Part shown: positions 1-13,500 of the stretch, piece by piece
Position numbering within the stretch: the stretch's first letter is position 1
How the letters are laid out: every line of letters begins with the position of its first letter
Origin: Triatoma infestans
Taxonomy: Eukaryota; Arthropoda; Insecta; Hemiptera; Reduviidae
NCBI GenBank assembly: GCA_011037195.1
Contig: JAAEAF010014415.1
Coordinates: forward strand, 108,064-172,063
Direction: 5' to 3'
Length of the DNA: 64,000 nucleotides
The notes under the pieces: model-generated
Database searches by the model: none
Told to the model about the DNA's origin: nothing
What the model saw: only the letters and a program-made list of their open reading frames with translations
Program-made: the position numbers and the translations under genes

Positions 1-1553
1 ATATTCAAACTAGTAACTAAGCACCTAATTACTGTAGTAACAAAATTCCAGAGATACTATCGTGAGAAAAAAACAGAGGGAGTGAGAGATCCCATATGAA
101 AAATTTGGTATTATGAGAAGATAAAAAGTCTTTACATAAGTTTGAAAACCCTTCAAAAACTCTACGTATCTGACTACAACTATTAACTCAACTATATTTG
201 CTGAGTGTTCAATTTCGAACATCACGTTACCTCGTGGCTATTATACACTGAGGAGGTAATACTAACAACCATTTCATTCTAATAAAAATAAACCATATAA
301 AGTGGTAAACAATACTAACACTGCATTTTTCATTCCTTCACTGATGTTATTACTGTACATCGTACTTCCTTCTATTGCTTCTTCTTCAGCCTGAGCCTTC
401 ATTTTACTCCTTTTCATAAACTACATCAAGAAATGAAATTAATTTATAATAATATAATTAAACTAATCCAAAATGCAAGAAGCCTCTACCCCAAAATATT
501 TTTTGTAGTCCAACAGAAACGAGAATTTTTAGCAAAAAACAATATATGTAACAGATGCCTTCAGATGAAGACTTATTAAAAAGAAATTTTTTGATACTTG
601 ACTATATATATGTTATAAAAATATTTACACACTTTCATTTCCAACACACTTTTGGAGAGTTTCATTTTTCCACGCATATCCTTAGGCATTTTCACTATTG
701 TGTAGATTATTTGTAAATAGAATGTTTTTTATTCAAGCTCTTGAATCCTTGTCTATAAATAAAAAAAATCAATTTTTTTTGACAACACGGAATCCCAGGG
801 TTGTTAAACAGTACTATTACCTTTCTTCAGTTTTGCAACATTCTGAACTTATTTTTTAAAAAGTTCATACTACAATCGATATTTGCATTTTTTTTGTCAC
901 TACTATTTTATATAGTAGTATTGTCTAAATTTAGTTCATAAAAAGTGAAATAATTAAGTAAACCAATAATTAATATAAGGAGCAAAATTGCCAATTAAAT
1001 CCATATATAAGATGTGGGGCTCGGCTCTAGATTTATTTAGAGAGAGCTAGGAAGTCATGACTTTTTTTTAAATAAAAAATATAGAAAAACTAGTAATTTA
1101 TAATTTTATAATATTGCACCGTTGATAATACAAAAAAGCTGACAGAAAAATGATTATGACAAATGGTTGAAATTATTTTTTTCTTGAAAATTAACTGTCC
1201 GTTTAATAGTAAAATAAAATTTCTGATATTATGTTTAAAAGACTTATAAAAGAATTTTTCCGAAGTAAAAATTATGTTTTGAAATGGTTTTACTTTTTTG
1301 AATATTAAAAAAAAATATGCAAGAAGTCTCTCAATAGAATGTTGTGGTTGGTTCCCTGGCGTGTTGTTGAATGCATGCGGCGTTTTTGTTTGGTTAACGA
1401 TGATTGATGGTAGCACGTGGATCTTATTTTTTGGCGTTTAATTATTGTTTGGCTGCAACTACTAATCATAAAAATGGGTACCCTTTTTAATAACAAAGAA
1501 TGCAGGGAATTAGTTTCCTATTTGCTCATTTTAAGAAAATCTTTTTATTTTAG
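1..1553. other. AT-rich flank or intron upstream of the second dyskerin exon
   Basis: No supported gene was found. The dyskerin exon at 1554 needs an upstream exon that supplies the start codon and one base of a split codon. I could not identify it here, so it is either very short or lies before the window. The short open frames on the minus strand (25-225, 1090-1416, 1305-1496) have AT-rich composition and no recognisable motifs, and I treat them as chance. Confidence 0.5.
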
Positions 1554-4500
1554 GTGAAGAAACGGGTAAAAAGAAATCCAAAAAAGTGATGAGTTTAGGT
1601 GATTTTCAAGAAGAAGGAGAATTTCACATCAAACCATCTTCAGAAGAACCTGAATTACACAGTTCTAACTGGCCGCTTTTAATGAAAGTTAGTTAATATA
1701 CTATTTATATAATGCCTTTAAATGCCATTTACGGTAGTAAATTTTCAGCTTGTTTGCTATTTTTGTTGGACATTTATTATTTCCAAATTTGAAAAGTAGG
1801 ATAATATTTCTGGTAGCCAAATTTTCATTGATACTTGCATGTTGATATTTATACTTAATTTTTTTATCCCGGCTTTTGTTTCTTAGATGTTTATTTACCT
1901 TGTCAGTTTATAGTTCTTATTTTAACAGCTTAGGGAATGGTAATTTGAATTTAAAAGGAAAGTTCAGAAGGAAAAAGTGATAGTTGCTTCAAAAGAGAGA
2001 ATTTCTTATGCAAAAAAAGATAAATATTTATAATCGTTTTATGATAATTTACATGTGAAATAGTTCTCCTGTAAATCTTTTATATTTTTATAAAAAGCAA
2101 GTTTTTTGTGTGCAAATCAATTCATCGACCACTGGAAATTATTTTTATGTTGAAATTTTTGGAGTATTTGATATTGTTTATATGATAGTAGAGTGGACAG
2201 GAGTTTAAGTCAAAACAGTAATAGAAATAATTTATTATTAGTTGGATTGAGTTGATTTATTGAAAACGAAAACAAAAAATAATTTTTTTCTTTTCAGAAT
2301 TACACACAACTTCATACTAAAACCAATCATTTCACACCATTGGCATATGGTTCATCACCTCTGCAGAGATCAATTAGTGATTATATAAGAGCGGGTTATA
2401 TAAATTTAGATAAACCATCCAATCCAAGTTCTCATGAGGTAGTTGCCTGGATAAAAAGAATTTTACGAGTGGAAAAGACAGGTCATTCTGGTACTCTTGA
2501 TCCTTCTGTAACAGGTTTGTTTATGCATTTAATAATATCAGAATTACTTGCAGTTCTCCTCTTGTTAATAAGAAAAAAATTCTTTTGTTTTAGGATGTTT
2601 AATAGTATGCATAGAAAGAGCTACTCGTTTAGCTAAATCACAACAGTCAGCTGGTAAAGAATACATAGCTGTATTTAAACTTCATGAACCCGTAGGAAAT
2701 ATGGAATCTGTAAGAAACATAATCATGTAAAACTAGAAGTTTGATTTGTTTATTAGACTGAAAACTTTTACATAATTGATGGTTAATTAAATGACAAAAA
2801 ATCTTTTTTAAAACTATTAAGGAATTTTTGCCATTTGATTTTAATCATCATATTATGTAAAACTAGGTTTAGTTTTAGATTAAATGGGAAGTAGGTTGGT
2901 TATTCTAGCTACCACAACGATTTCTTTTGAGGTATCTACTTTATTGAGGATTCACCGGCCTTCTTTGTTTAATAAGACTGTAATACCTTGGTTTTTATTT
3001 TCAGAGGAATCAGCAACCCCTCAACAAACTATGTGCCACTTCTTCTTCTTTCTGTCAAAATCTATATGGGCAATATTCTGCTAGGCCCATTTGTTGATTT
3101 TTGCTTCTTGTAGACCTTGTTCGATTAGTTCTTTGGCAGATAATGGTAATCTTGTTCGTCTTTAATTAACTCCTAGATTATCAAATATTAGTTCTGATGC
3201 TCATTATGCAGATACTTTTTTTGAGCATTTTAAGGTGCCACAAAAAGACTTCGGTGGAAGAGGGGTCCTTATAAGTATCCTAACATTGGACTTAAGGGAT
3301 CCGAAAACGAAGAAGATCTTACCTCGCTTGTTAGGAATCGTTATATGGTGAATTCTCAGGCAGTATCATAAATCTTGTATTGAGGCAATAAGAGAAAATG
3401 ACCCCTATTTATCTTACTATTTAAGCAATTATTATTCCAAGTCCACTATACTGTATTAACATAATGCAGTTGGAATTGAAACATAGTTTAATTCCATTTG
3501 TTACAGTATAAGGGGGGGGGTTCGGTAGGAGCACCAAAGTATTTATTTGCATATGTTCTAATGTCAGTCCTATAATAAAAATTGAATGACTAAAATTGTG
3601 GAGACAAAATGTACCATCATTTATGTTTATATTTTTTGCATGTTTACTCTTAAGAGGTGTAATGTAAATGTAAAGAACTGCTGCACCTCTATCTGATATC
3701 CCTATTGTTAAGCTATATCCCATGGCATATCGTCTGATGCCCTGTCCACCATTTCCTTCCCTTGAAGAATAAGAATAAAACTTTATTTTAAAAAAAAGGT
3801 AATTACAAAGTATTGAGAAAACAGTATATTCAACATGGCGAGAGCCGTCTGCCAGAGTTTACAATTTAAAAAAAAACACACACACACACACACACCACTT
3901 CTTTCTAACTAACTAGCAATAGTTTCATCTCTAGAAAGGTTTCGTTTACCAAAGTAAAGAATACGGGATTCTGCCAATAGAGGACACTCGCCCAGAAAAT
4001 GATATAATTCTTCGCGTGTGTTGAAACTGCAGAGAGAACACATTTCTACATTAGGATCTCTGCTGAGCCAAGGTCTATAATTCAAGAATAGAAGCTGCCC
4101 TCTCAGCTTAAATAACCAGCGGAGTTCAGCATGCTTTAATTTCTCAGAGGAAGAAACCGTTACAGTGTTCCGATGTTCTGAAATTAGAACTCTGTACAAT
4201 AAAAAGCGTTCGGATTCTACTGCATGATTCACAGAACATTCCAGACGAGACTTAGTAATAATATCGGGAAGTTTCAGAAGCTGTTTAGGGCAATTAGATG
4301 GGGTATCCAAAGACCAGTGAAAATCATAGTGGTAACACCTAGTAAGCGTCAGCCAATGTTTAAACCAGTAAACTCTATTGCTGATGACATGAAGGGCAAC
4401 AATTTTCGGTAAACGGTAGTCCTTGCCTTGAATATCTGACGGTTTATTTTTGTAATTCATTGGGATATTTAACACGTAATTAATAAGATAATTATTTGTA

Positions 4501-7500
4501 TTGACTGGGATTTATTGAGCAAAAAAACTATTAGTATACCTTTCTGAATTTGACGAACTACGCACATTAATTAGCAACATAATGTAGTTACGCATTTACC
4601 ATCTTAACACCAAACCAATTACTCTTGTCTTTTTTTTCTTATTGATATTTTTTCCAGGTTACTTTCTCTAACTGCTGTGAGAGGAAGTATTGCAATCGTT
4701 TCATTTCGAAATTGATGTTTCATCGGAAATAGATGTTTTGCGGTCGGTGGAACCCGAACAGGGGTATTAGAAATTGATAAGTAGGTTGTTTATAGTTGGT
4801 CAGCAGAATTTAAAAACTGAAAATCTCGTCGTTCAAAGTTGGTATTTTGTTTTATCAGAAGCAATGAAACCTCAATTTCGATTTTTTTTTTTTGTTCATT
4901 CATTTAATTCAGTATAATTTTTCTGTTTACATCCTCTTAGACTTTATTTTTAGTTTAGTAAAGGTAAATAAATGATTTCTTTGTTTTGTTATAGATTTTG
5001 AAGAAAATGGAGTTATTAAAATCAGCCCAATTCCAGCGACCTCCTCTTATATCAGCTGTTAAAAGACAACTGCGAGTTCGAACGATTTATGATTCCAAAT
5101 TGATTGAATACGATAAAGAAAAAAATATGGGTAATCGAACACATCCCATCATACATATATCAAAAAACTGATTCCAACAATGCCAACCACTTAAAGTAAA
5201 CAAACACAAACCCAATGACATTTCCAAACATTACATTGATACACTCAGGCACAAAAGGACGATGACTGGACATATTTGAACAACTCGAAATATGCAAACA
5301 TAAGACACAAAACTTAGATTAGACCAGTGAGGAGACTCCAACTTGGACAACCCAATCAATTTAAAGTCACAAAACTTTAAAAAAAGCAAACAAAATTTGC
5401 TAGTGAACTATATTCAACATCTCTTCCCACAATAACAATAACCAAAAAACGCAATAAACAATACTCAATACACCTAAATCAAACAGCTTTTAAGTTTTCA
5501 AAATATATGATCTTATTCAATAAATGAGAGCTTTTTGGTTAGTTTTGATTTCTGGGTGAATTTTTAGGTATAGTATGGTTAAAATGTGAAGCAGGTACAT
5601 ATGTAAGGACATACTGCGTACACTTAGGATTATTGTTAGGTGTAGGAGGTCAAATGGTAGAACTTAGAAGAAACCGTTCAGGTGAGTGAGCAAATATTTA
5701 ATGATTTTTATATTAATGCCATTTATATTTTATCTGTTCAGTTTGTGTAAACTGTTTGTCATGTATTCTTTCTCAATTGAAATGATATTGTATTGGGGGG
5801 GGGGGGGGTTGCTCAGCGTCCGATTGTTCTCACGTGCCCCCTAGATATCCAACAAACAAACTTCAGTTGCCAGCGCAGCCTTTTTATACTGGGTCGCGTG
5901 AAGTAGATCGGCTGGAAGTAATGACGTAGGAAAAAAAAAGAAGAAAAAATTGTATTGCACATTAGCAGTTATGCAACTTATTGATTGGTCCCTTCATGAT
6001 GATTATCCTTAAGTGACTTTATTTATATGATCACACTTCCTTGGATGTCTGAAAGGAAATCCAATTCATCTGATAAGATCATTTTACGTTTTGATTATTA
6101 GCAAATACTGCCTTAGTCATTACGTTACTATTGTTATTATTGCAAGACTTTTTATTGCAGTTAGGCATATTAAATTAGTAAGCTAGCAAATAGCACTTCT
6201 CAGTTCTTAATTGTGTTTTAAACAGTATTCTTTAATAATTATTTTTCAATTTTTCCTAAGGAAATATTGTGAGCTTTCAAATTTTCAAAATTGAGTTTTT
6301 ATCGGAACCACTTTCTTTGAGGCCGCCGATGAACAAAAAAGGTTTTGAGAAATTGTGAATGTTTTCCAGTTGAAAGTAACTTCATTATTTGGGTATTCGA
6401 TTAGATGTTGGGTCCGTATTGCTAGATATATATGAGATTTTTATCCATTATAGCATACTTTTTTCTTTATTTCCGATTGGTTCTAGGTTTTCTTCCACGT
6501 ATAGTATCTTAGTATTTTGAGACGGAAGTTTCTAATTATAACGGAATGTACTAGTTAATTGAGATGAACAAATTGAAAAGGGTTAACAAATTTATAGAAA
6601 AAAAATTGGAATCTATTAAAAAGAGAAGATTAGGAATTAAAGTTAATTAATCAACAACAGAATATAAAGATAGTTTATTTGGAAAAAGAAGCTAGGTACA
6701 AAATGGTGTGAGTGGTGTACAGCATAGCAAAAAGATCACAAATCACGGAAAGATCAAAGTGGACATTCCATGTGAGTATCTCCATGGGATCCGACAAGAA
6801 CTGTCAAAATTCCTCAATCAGGCTTTACTAAATGGATATTTCAGTTTTTTCGAAAACGGCTCCAACGATTTTCTTTAAACTTGGCATTTTATGTTAGTTT
6901 ATTTATTCATTATTGTTTTTTCAGAAGTAGCGGCCAGAGTTATACTTGTCACAAAATAATATTCCATTTAAATTTTTAAATTTCCTTGCGCTATTAAGAT
7001 AAAACTGAAAGAGCTTAATCAAAATCTCGATAGGCAGCATCAAATATGGCATAAATCACACCGAATTTTGTTCACTTTGCACCCAGGAGCAACCACATTA
7101 CTCTATTCCATATTCTGGTTTCCTTCTGATGTACATACCTTTCGGAATTTCACTACCTAAAATTTGTATTGGATGCTAATTTTATGTACCCGTTATAGCA
7201 TACTTTTTTATTTCCGATTGGTTCCGGATTTTCTTCCACGTATAGTATCTTAGTATTTTGAGACGGAAGTCTCTAATTATAACGGAATTTACTAGTTAAT
7301 TGAGATGAACAAATTGAATAAGGTTTAAGGGGTTGAATAATAAAAGTATAAAGAAAAAATTTATATTAATTATTTAAGTTATTTCTTGGGATATATTTAT
7401 TTTTATCATTTGGTGAAGAATTTTTTTATTTTATTTATCTGGGAATCGAACACTTTGTATAGGGCAATCTGACCTTATATCCAATTTCTGACAGCCAAAA

Positions 7501-10500
7501 TATATTATACACTTTATATACTTTATACAAACTAAGGTAGAGTAATGCCTATTATTTCAGGCTGGCCTAACTTCAAACTACCACACAAACATTAACTATT
7601 AACATTTATTTAAACAAACATAAATTTAGCAATTGTCAGCGGGGCATGAACTAGGGACCTCCCAGTTGCAAGTCCATGATCATAACCTACATCAAACCCG
7701 CTCCTTAAATATATTATGTAAATGTAAATTATATATATTAGTGCTTCCTGTCTTTAGAAGAAACAGATAATTATTAACATCTTGGCACACGAGATTTTAG
7801 AAAAGACTTTTTTTTTTTTTAAGACGCGTCAAGATCTTTGGTTATTGGCGCTCGGAACCTTCATAGTGCACTGCCGACCTTATCTCATAACAGACGGCAT
7901 TGTCTAATATCGGACAGTGAGCGGTAAAGACTCCAAGGAAGAGAAAATCTAAAAGCATCACCGGACTCGAACCCGGACCTCCTCGTGGGAATCCAGCGCG
8001 CTACCACTGAGCCAATCGTTTCCCTATATCAGTGGTGGCGAATGTTTTTTAATTTGAGTGCTAAAAATTCATAATTTCAAGGTTATTGAATTTCTAGTCT
8101 GCCGGGCAATGTTAATACAAAATTTGCCGTTTTTTATAGAAACAGTTAACATGGAATTTAATATAAATGAAGCAATAAGATATAAAATTGAACTACTATT
8201 TTATCATAAAGTCGTATCAAAATGCACATTTATTAATGATATTTTTGCTTCTAGGTCTTCGGTAAAATGCATTATATCTAGTACATTTCTAAGTTTGAAC
8301 TATCTTTTTAAAAAATGCCAAAAAACTACCTTTTATAAAATTCGTTTCTATAAATAATGACTCACAAATATATAGAAATATACTGTATAATATAATGTCT
8401 GGAAAACTCCAGAATATAGTGGGAATTATCTTTTACACATAGCAAAAAAATTGAACTGAGCACATAAAATAATTATATTGTTATTATAAAAAAATTGTAA
8501 AGTATATTTAATAATAAACTGTTTTCTGAAATAAAACAATACAAATTTTATTGTTATCAACACCAAATGAATACAATTTTAAATTATAAATATTTCAAAG
8601 CGAAATTGTCTGAAGGAGTAAATTCAAAACCAGACTGACATGCACTATTTTATACCAAATAACAAGCTAATTGTGGGAGGTAAGTGTAGCTGAAGAACTG
8701 TTTGTAAGGCTAACAGCATATAAATTGTATCTTATGTGTGTATGTATGTCTTTGTTGTTTATTAATGAAGCTAACGGATATCTTTTATCTGATTTCGTTC
8801 ACAAACCAGTAAAATTTTCATACTTGCCATAGGTTTGCCATCACTGCTCTATTTTATTATTTATGTTTTTCTTATTTTTTTAAGTAATCTACATAAAATG
8901 AAACCCATGTACGTGATATATTTATTTTGTGGCGCATGACTGTTTTGTATTTTTTTATTTTCTTATTTTACTTTTGAGTTTTAGGTAACTTCTCTTTCAC
9001 ATATGTGTTTTTCTTCCTAATTTGTAGTTGTGATAAATGTTAAATGAGAATAGTCTCAAAACTCTTAGAACTCAGCAAATTGGTCCCTTGATGATGATTA
9101 TCCTTAAGTGATTTTATATGATCACATTTTCCTTGGATGTCTGAAAGGGAAATCTAATATTCTGTCAAGAAAGTTCATATGACCTTATGTCAAAAAAAGT
9201 AACATTTATGTGTAATTAATAAGATTTGTTTTTGTGAAAGAGATCTTTGTGTAATGAAAGGGTAATATTAACAAAATTGTTTTCTCTCCGTTAGCACCTA
9301 AATTCGAGGTAGTTGAATCGTAAATTGACTCTAACTGTTGATAGTTCGTTGATGGATCTCAGTTTGTATTCCTCACTTTTTCTATGAATACTTTAGAAAA
9401 ACGCTTAAATTGTTGCCGAGGAATTTCTTGCGAACATGCAGATATAACTGATCAGTGCCCAAAAATAACTCTTATTTTACAACATTAGGTAAAATTTATG
9501 GCCAATTTTTCAGCAACATTTTTTCATTTGGGATCATGTCTCTGATGCTTTCCAGCTCTGCGGAACCAACCACCACAACAGTTTTTTCATTTCGCCCAAC
9601 AGAATTCTTTTCTGATGTTTATATGTTTAATTTTTTATTTAAAATAGTGAAAATGTAATCTTTTTAGGAATTCAATCAGAAGAACATGGACTTGTTACAA
9701 TGCATGATGTTCACGATGCTCAGTGGTTGTATGATAATCACAGAGATGAATCCTACTTAAGAAGGGTGATAAGACCATTAGAAGGATTATTGGTGGGGTA
9801 CAAAAGAATAGTGATGAAGGATAGTGCTGTAAGTTTTTTTATTTATATTACTTTATTTTACAGGTGAAGGGGAAGTATTGTCATATTTATCATATTTGTA
9901 AAATTGTTTTCATCGCCAATTTTTAATAGTTTCCTGGAAAAAAGTTTTTAATGAATGTCTTGTGATGGATAGAACAACATAGACACGAAAAATAGCAGAA
10001 CTCCAACCTCGATATTTCTTTAGGTATCACCAAGAGATAGTTCAAGGAGGTTTTATCTTAAGAACTTGCGACTTTACTGTATGGGTTTTCAATTTGAGAT
10101 TTTCTGGAAAACGGCTTCAATCCTATAACACCTCTTAAAGGACAGGCATACCAGAGGACTATTTAATTGGATCAGCACGCCGATTCCCATAACCCTTTAG
10201 TTTCTAGGCTTCACCATCAATCGCTAACTGTAGCTCCCAACTTTTAATCATGCTGCTGGATCTGTACGATCTGAAGCTCAAAGAAATCGAATCCCGACAA
10301 AAAGAGAGAGCGCACTAGCCTCAGCCTTTGAGGGCTTCACATATATAACTTTGTTATTTTTATATGAAACATTGAAAATTGATTTTAGGGAGGTTCTGAG
10401 GGACCTGTGATGTTAGTCATCTGAAAACTGGCATTTCAGTAGGAAGGTTCCCAAACTTATATAACGTGAGGGCAACTAATAACATTTTAAGTTTTAAGTA

Positions 10501-13500
10501 AACTTATTATTTATTTGAGAATGCAGTAAAAGAGACTCTGTGAGTTTCTCATACCAATTAAAAAAATAAGTATATTTTTATAATCTGTTTATTTCAACAA
10601 TAAAATAATAACTTATAATTTAGGTGAATGCCGTATGCTATGGTGCCAAAATAATGTTACCTGGTGTATTAAAGTATGAAGATGGAATTGAATTAAATGA
10701 AGAAATTGTAATAATGACAACAAAAGGAGAAGCCATTTGTTTAGGTAACACTCTAGGCATACAATTTAGACTTAAGATTTGTAGATTGTTTGTTTGCATA
10801 ATATTATAAATATAAAAAAATAAGATCCCTTATGTTAAAGATGAGTGACTTTATTTATGATACACTTCCATTAGATGTCTAAAGGGACTTATTGCAATCA
10901 TTTTCGATATTTTGGTTAAAAATTCCATTTCAAAGTGAGAGAAAGGATTAGCTCAGTGGTAGCTTGCTGGGCTAGGCTACAACGCGGAAGTCCCGGGTTC
11001 GAATCCAGCATGCTGCCCTTAGATTTTCTCTTCCTAGGAGCCTCTTACAGCTCCCTGACCGGTGATGGGCAGTGTTGTCTGTAATTAGAGAACACTGCTC
11101 GGAGGCCGACAGTGCACTGAGAAGGCTCCGGGCGCCATTGACCATAATGTTGACGCGCCTTAAATTTAAAAAAAAAACGCTAAATTGTTGCATATATTTC
11201 ATAGAAAAAGTTTAAGAAAAGTCTCTTTCACTGGAAATACCTTCGCTTAGGTCCTTCGATTTTCAGTCTAAAACATACGTCTTTAAATATAGAGATTATT
11301 TCATGTAATAATTTATAAGTATCTTTTTACTTATGCTTATAATCATAGTCAGCTCAAGAAAAAAACCTTTTGAGGCCTCTTCGGTATACAATTTAACTAC
11401 ATGGTAATAAGGTTTTTGTAAATTTTAAGAGAAGTAAAATAATCTTATTTTCAAATTAAAAAATTCATAATATTTGTTTATTTTTATTAATATTTATTTA
11501 TTTTACTCTAGCTGTAGCAATGATGACAACATCTACCATTGCAAGCTGTGACCACGGTCTCGTAGCAAAGATCAAGAGAGTAATTATGGATAGAGATACT
11601 TATCCAAGAAAGTGGGGACTTGGACGAAAGGTTATTTTATTTACTATTATTTATTTAATTTATTGCCTTATCTAAATTTTCTTATATTTCTAGGCTACCA
11701 TGAAAAAGAAACTGATAAAAGAAGGGCTTTTAGATAAATTTGGCAAACCAAATGATAGAACACCTGCTGAATGGCTAAATTATGAATATCAAAGGTAATA
11801 TTTATTTAATTAGATACATTTTTAGCGATTTTTTATTCTTGCTTATAAAAGGAATTACTGCTTCCACAATAAAAAAAATCGCACTAAGTTCAACTTATTT
11901 TATACTGTTAGAGTTGTTTTCAATTTTTTTCATGATTTGACGCAAAAAAAATACTTTGCTATCAAATTAATATATTACCTAATTCATTTTTTTCAATATA
12001 TATTCATAATTATTAATATAATTTATGAAATGTAACATTCTCGATATATAAATTTATACCAAAAACTAGGCCATATCAATATATCTTTTCCTTAATTCTG
12101 ACTGATTTCGGTTATCAAGGGTCTGATTAAGTTGTCCAGAGTCATTGACTTTAAATAAAAGTGAAAGTTATATAGACATGAAGTAGCATTCCAAGTTTAA
12201 AGCAAATCTCGTAAACGTTTTCGAAGAAAATCCAAATACACAAAAAATATTCTACAAAGACCGAAAGTGCATCAGGTTAATTGATTTCTTTCAAATTCGG
12301 TATTCTAGCAATGCTTGTAATGCATCTTAATTTAATATTATTAATCTTAAGTGCAAAAACTACACTGAAATGGTACCTTAATGGAAAGCTTATCGTTGCT
12401 ACTCCACTAAAAAACCCTAAAATCAATTTTCCAGGAAAAATATTTCAAATTAAAGTGAACATCCTACCATCTTTCCTTTCTGAGATATTTTGTTCACACA
12501 CTCATACAATTTATTCGCTAAAAACATTTTTTTCGAACTTAAGAGACCTCAAAACATGCCTTTCCGATGAAAATTCAATACCTCTATAATGTGTCACAAG
12601 AAGATCCGTTAAATTGAGCTAAACAAAAGGGTAAAATTACATGCTTGTAAAGTTTGCATACGCTATGTTTCAGTTTACTTTATACAAACTTAAAGGTTGT
12701 CCATTGCATCTTTTGCCTTAAACTTAAATAGAAAACAAGCTTTCCTTAAGAGCTAAGTTTAATTCATTAATCACATGAATGATTGTTGGGACCACTGAAT
12801 TTAAGTATATACATTCTCCTATTTTTGTGGATATTGGATATAAAATTTATTTTCATTTAATTTTTGAAAAACATTAGAGTGGTATCTAGAAAAAGTTCTC
12901 AAATTAGCAATTACTGGGATTAGCCTAAAAATATTCAGTATAATTTTTTTATGCACATCGATTTCTCTTTTGCTTTTGCGTCATTTATTTTTAAGTAATT
13001 TTAATTTTCTAGTGAGCCAAAAAGTATTGCAAGTGGCCATCATCAGAAAGTAAAAATTGAAGAAACTGAAGAAGCCTCGTCGGAAAGAAAGGTAATTTGC
13101 CAGTAATTCTGATATTTTCAAATCTATTTTAATATAAATAATATCCTTAATATTTGCTTCTGTATTATTATGGACAGTGCTGGGGAAAAAGGGAACAAGT
13201 CAAAATACCCTAGTTTTCAGTAGAAATAAATAACTGTTTTATTTTATTAATTTCCAATTACTGATGCATTCACTTCACAAATATGTAAGTGGATTATATC
13301 ATTTAAAAAAGTTTCAAAAGTATTGTTGAGTTATTTATTTATTTTCTTGATATTTACTGACTTGTTACTTTTTGCTCCATAATATAAGTGACTTGTTCCT
13401 TTTCGCACAATAATTTTTTTTTTTTTATTAATTTCTTCAATAAATTTTAAGCTCTTCAGTTTAATTTAAAATTACAAGTACAAGGTTTGTAAAACTAAGC

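Noticed and set aside
3421..3723. 100-codon minus-strand open frame in a dyskerin intron
   Set aside because: Contains a G9 run and no recognisable motif; likely chance.
7615..7700. Possible second tRNA-derived SINE head (minus strand, GGTCCCTAGTTCATGCC)
   Set aside because: B-box match is poor and no A box or body could be aligned to another copy.
7960..8025. tRNA-like sequence with A and B boxes (minus strand)
   Set aside because: It is the head of a SINE: it continues into a repeat body and poly(A), lacks a complete acceptor stem, and matches other copies.
8058..8357. 99-codon plus-strand open frame
   Set aside because: AT-rich intron, no motif, composition like surrounding non-coding DNA.
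10949..11010. tRNA-like sequence (plus strand)
   Set aside because: Same reason: SINE head.
13178..13205. GGGGAAAAAGGGAACAAG as a regulatory site
   Set aside because: It is the terminus of a DNA-transposon copy repeated at 13914 and, inverted, near 16800.
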